From Oligoflexia bacterium (GTDB lineage: Bacteria; Bdellovibrionota_G; JANQFH01): DNA of 64,000 bases. The stretch is from NCBI GenBank assembly GCA_028277945.1, contig JANQFH010000021.1:124001-188000 (forward strand). Direction: 5' to 3'. Positions 63,079 to 64,000 of the stretch are shown one piece after another. The translations under genes and the position numbers were made by a program. Within the stretch, counting starts at the first letter, position 1. The number at the start of each line of letters is the position of its first letter. The notes under the pieces are model-generated. The model did not search any database and was not told the DNA's origin. It saw nothing but the letters and a program-made list of their open reading frames with translations.

Positions 63079-63738
63079 CTACTTATAGCGTCCGTAGGGC
63101 AGCCGGTCTTTGTTTAAATGACGTTTTGGTAGCTTTGGTGCTGGCAGAGTAAAGTCCAGCTTCAAGCGCTGGCCTGGTTGCAGTTCAACGCTTTTCTCAA
63201 CAGCGCGGTGTCCTGGTATCCATCCAGCCACCTTATATTTGCCGGGTGGCAGTTCCGTAATTTCATAGGTTCCGTTTGAGGTTGGTTTGGCAAAAAAGTT
63301 GTTGTCAACAACGAGAATATTGGCCTGCATCCGCTCATGTACATTGCAATAGATCTCCACAGCTCCGGGTTTCTTTAGCTTGATGGAACGGGACTCACCC
63401 TTACGATATAGACCTAAATCAAATGCATTTCCAGGACTCAGAGAAAAGACGTTATGAAAAACTCGGTCAAGGTTTGGAAATGCGATGTTTGTACCATTAG
63501 TAACGACCATATGATTCGGGATAAACTTTTTATTTTTTTGTTCTATGGTCTTAGCAGGCATGGGCGCAGCCTTGGGCAGATTGCCTGTGACGTACACGAC
63601 CGATGTCTGTAGATGTGCTGCTGTCTTGACATGTACGGATCCTGTTACCGTGGCATTTTGTGCCGCGGCGTCGATGGACAAAATAGCTGTAGCCCAAACT
63701 ATTAGAGTAAGATGGATTAATCTTTTGTTTCGTAACAT
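63079..63738 (-). CDS. Cupredoxin/carboxypeptidase-regulatory-like exported protein
   Basis: 219 residues. Signal peptide (cleavage near DAAAQ), an SD of GGAGG before the ATG. Residues 30-140 are a cupredoxin-like domain with a type-1 copper set: H95 (RVFHNVFS), C131 and H134 (IYCNVHERM), M137. The C-terminal 80 residues (KPTSNGTYEITELPPGKYKVAGWI) match the carboxypeptidase-regulatory (CarboxypepD) beta-sandwich. It resembles the methylamine-utilisation type proteins of many marine and delta genomes. Probable periplasmic electron carrier. It is upstream of the CxxCH gene with a 128-base gap. Confidence 0.8.
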   Translation of the reverse strand: MLRNKRLIHLTLIVWATAILSIDAAAQNATVTGSVHVKTAAHLQTSVVYVTGNLPKAAPMPAKTIEQKNKKFIPNHMVVTNGTNIAFPNLDRVFHNVFSLSPGNAFDLGLYRKGESRSIKLKKPGAVEIYCNVHERMQANILVVDNNFFAKPTSNGTYEITELPPGKYKVAGWIPGHRAVEKSVELQPGQRLKLDFTLPAPKLPKRHLNKDRLPYGRYK

Positions 63739-63753
63739 CAGCAGAAACCCTCC

Positions 63754-64000
63754 TTAGAACTTAAAGACAGCTGAGGTCAATATGAGGTCATTGGCCAGGT
63801 TCGGTGATGGGTCTAGCTCTAGGTTATGTAGATACTCTGCTTTAGCAATGACACGCGACGTGATGTCGAATCGGGCCCCGTAGGTCAAGCGCATAATGTC
63901 TACTTCGTAAACAAAGATGCTCGGAGACAAATGGGTCGCGTCTCGGAAGCCCCAACGGAAGTATGGAGTAAACCAATTTAGCAGCTGATAGTGGAGCTCG
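63754..64000 (-). CDS. C-terminus of an outer-membrane beta-barrel protein
   Basis: Partial: 82 codons up to the TAA at 63756-63754. The visible segment has the alternating pattern of barrel strands (FTPYFRWGFRD, YEVDIMRLTYGARFDI, VIAKAEYLHNLEL) and ends in AVFKF, an outer-membrane insertion signal with a final aromatic residue. Porin-like protein, possibly DUF-type. It is upstream of the cupredoxin gene on the same strand with a 15-base gap, and therefore may be the first gene of the cupredoxin-heme-receptor run. The N-terminus is outside the window. Confidence 0.65.
   Translation of the reverse strand, partial: ELHYQLLNWFTPYFRWGFRDATHLSPSIFVYEVDIMRLTYGARFDITSRVIAKAEYLHNLELDPSPNLANDLILTSAVFKF

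Noticed and set aside
1-64000. CRISPR array, insertion sequence, or prophage
   Set aside because: No regularly spaced repeats, transposase or phage structural genes were found in either strand; the only mobile trace is the tRNA-Arg insertion.

Overview
The window is a gene-dense, Gram-negative chromosomal segment of moderate GC. It carries outer-membrane barrel proteins, several lipoproteins with lipobox cysteines, and a sigma-54/HPF/RapZ operon. Also present are PEGA and kelch surface proteins, a TPR-linked Ser/Thr kinase, a cNMP-FHA protein, PATAN and Hpt/REC signalling genes, and a metzincin lipoprotein with PPC-like repeats. That mix is typical of the lineages formerly called Deltaproteobacteria (Myxococcota, Bdellovibrionota, Desulfobacterota, SAR324 and relatives). 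There is no rRNA or other strong marker, so the phylum is an inference. No gene duplicates or phage structural genes are seen, and the segment is mostly core and signalling genes with one small accessory island.

Layout. 1-3.1 kb: a surface/lipoprotein operon (PEGA protein, kelch lipoprotein) behind a textbook sigma-54 promoter. 3.1-5.5 kb: metG-tatD. 5.6-8.1 kb: tRNA-Arg(ACG) followed by an island with a duplicated tRNA 3' end, a DUF4143 ATPase and a HepT/MntA toxin-antitoxin pair whose toxin is frameshifted. 8.2-16.2 kb: cyclophilin, then VTC domain, alkaline phosphatase, CotH/beta-helix, DUF4956 and a GT-C type membrane transferase. 16.3-24.9 kb: REC-EAL phosphodiesterase, dxs, and the phoU-pstBAC-phoRB phosphate regulon without pstS. 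25-28.7 kb: barrel protein, metzincin lipoprotein, HEAT-like protein. 28.7-33.6 kb: TSUP transporter, thioesterase, ispH, rapZ-hpf-rpoN. 33.7-39.5 kb: BtuF-like protein, cNMP-FHA protein, TPR-kinase, def, pilin-like protein. 39.6-45.6 kb: a glycerol-kinase-like/GDPD fusion with glpD, then pckA. 45.7-50.5 kb: K+ channel, TPR protein, TIM-barrel-like protein and ClC. 50.6-56.7 kb: a seven-gene reverse-strand run (CD-NTase-like protein, SDR, folB, queE, pilin-like protein, ssb, PBP1A). 56.9-60.4 kb: Hpt-REC-GAF-PATAN. 60.4-64 kb: a reverse-strand run (barrel, cupredoxin, CxxCH membrane protein, chemoreceptor).

How the genes work together. Phosphate is a recurring theme: PhoBR/PstCAB/PhoU, alkaline phosphatase, a VTC (polyphosphate polymerase-type) domain, and GDPD fused to a glycerol kinase-like domain next to GlpD, which would funnel phosphodiester-derived glycerol-3-phosphate into central metabolism, with PckA nearby. 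A second theme is signalling without the usual partners: an orphan CD-NTase-like protein with a substituted third metal-binding position, Hpt and REC proteins without a histidine kinase, and an EAL regulator. The most interesting candidates are the CD-NTase-like operon leader, the kinase-GDPD fusion, the VTC-CotH-DUF4956-PhoA locus, the HTH-MntA/HepT pair with a promoter-overlapping operator, and the sigma-54 promoter ahead of the PEGA/kelch operon.
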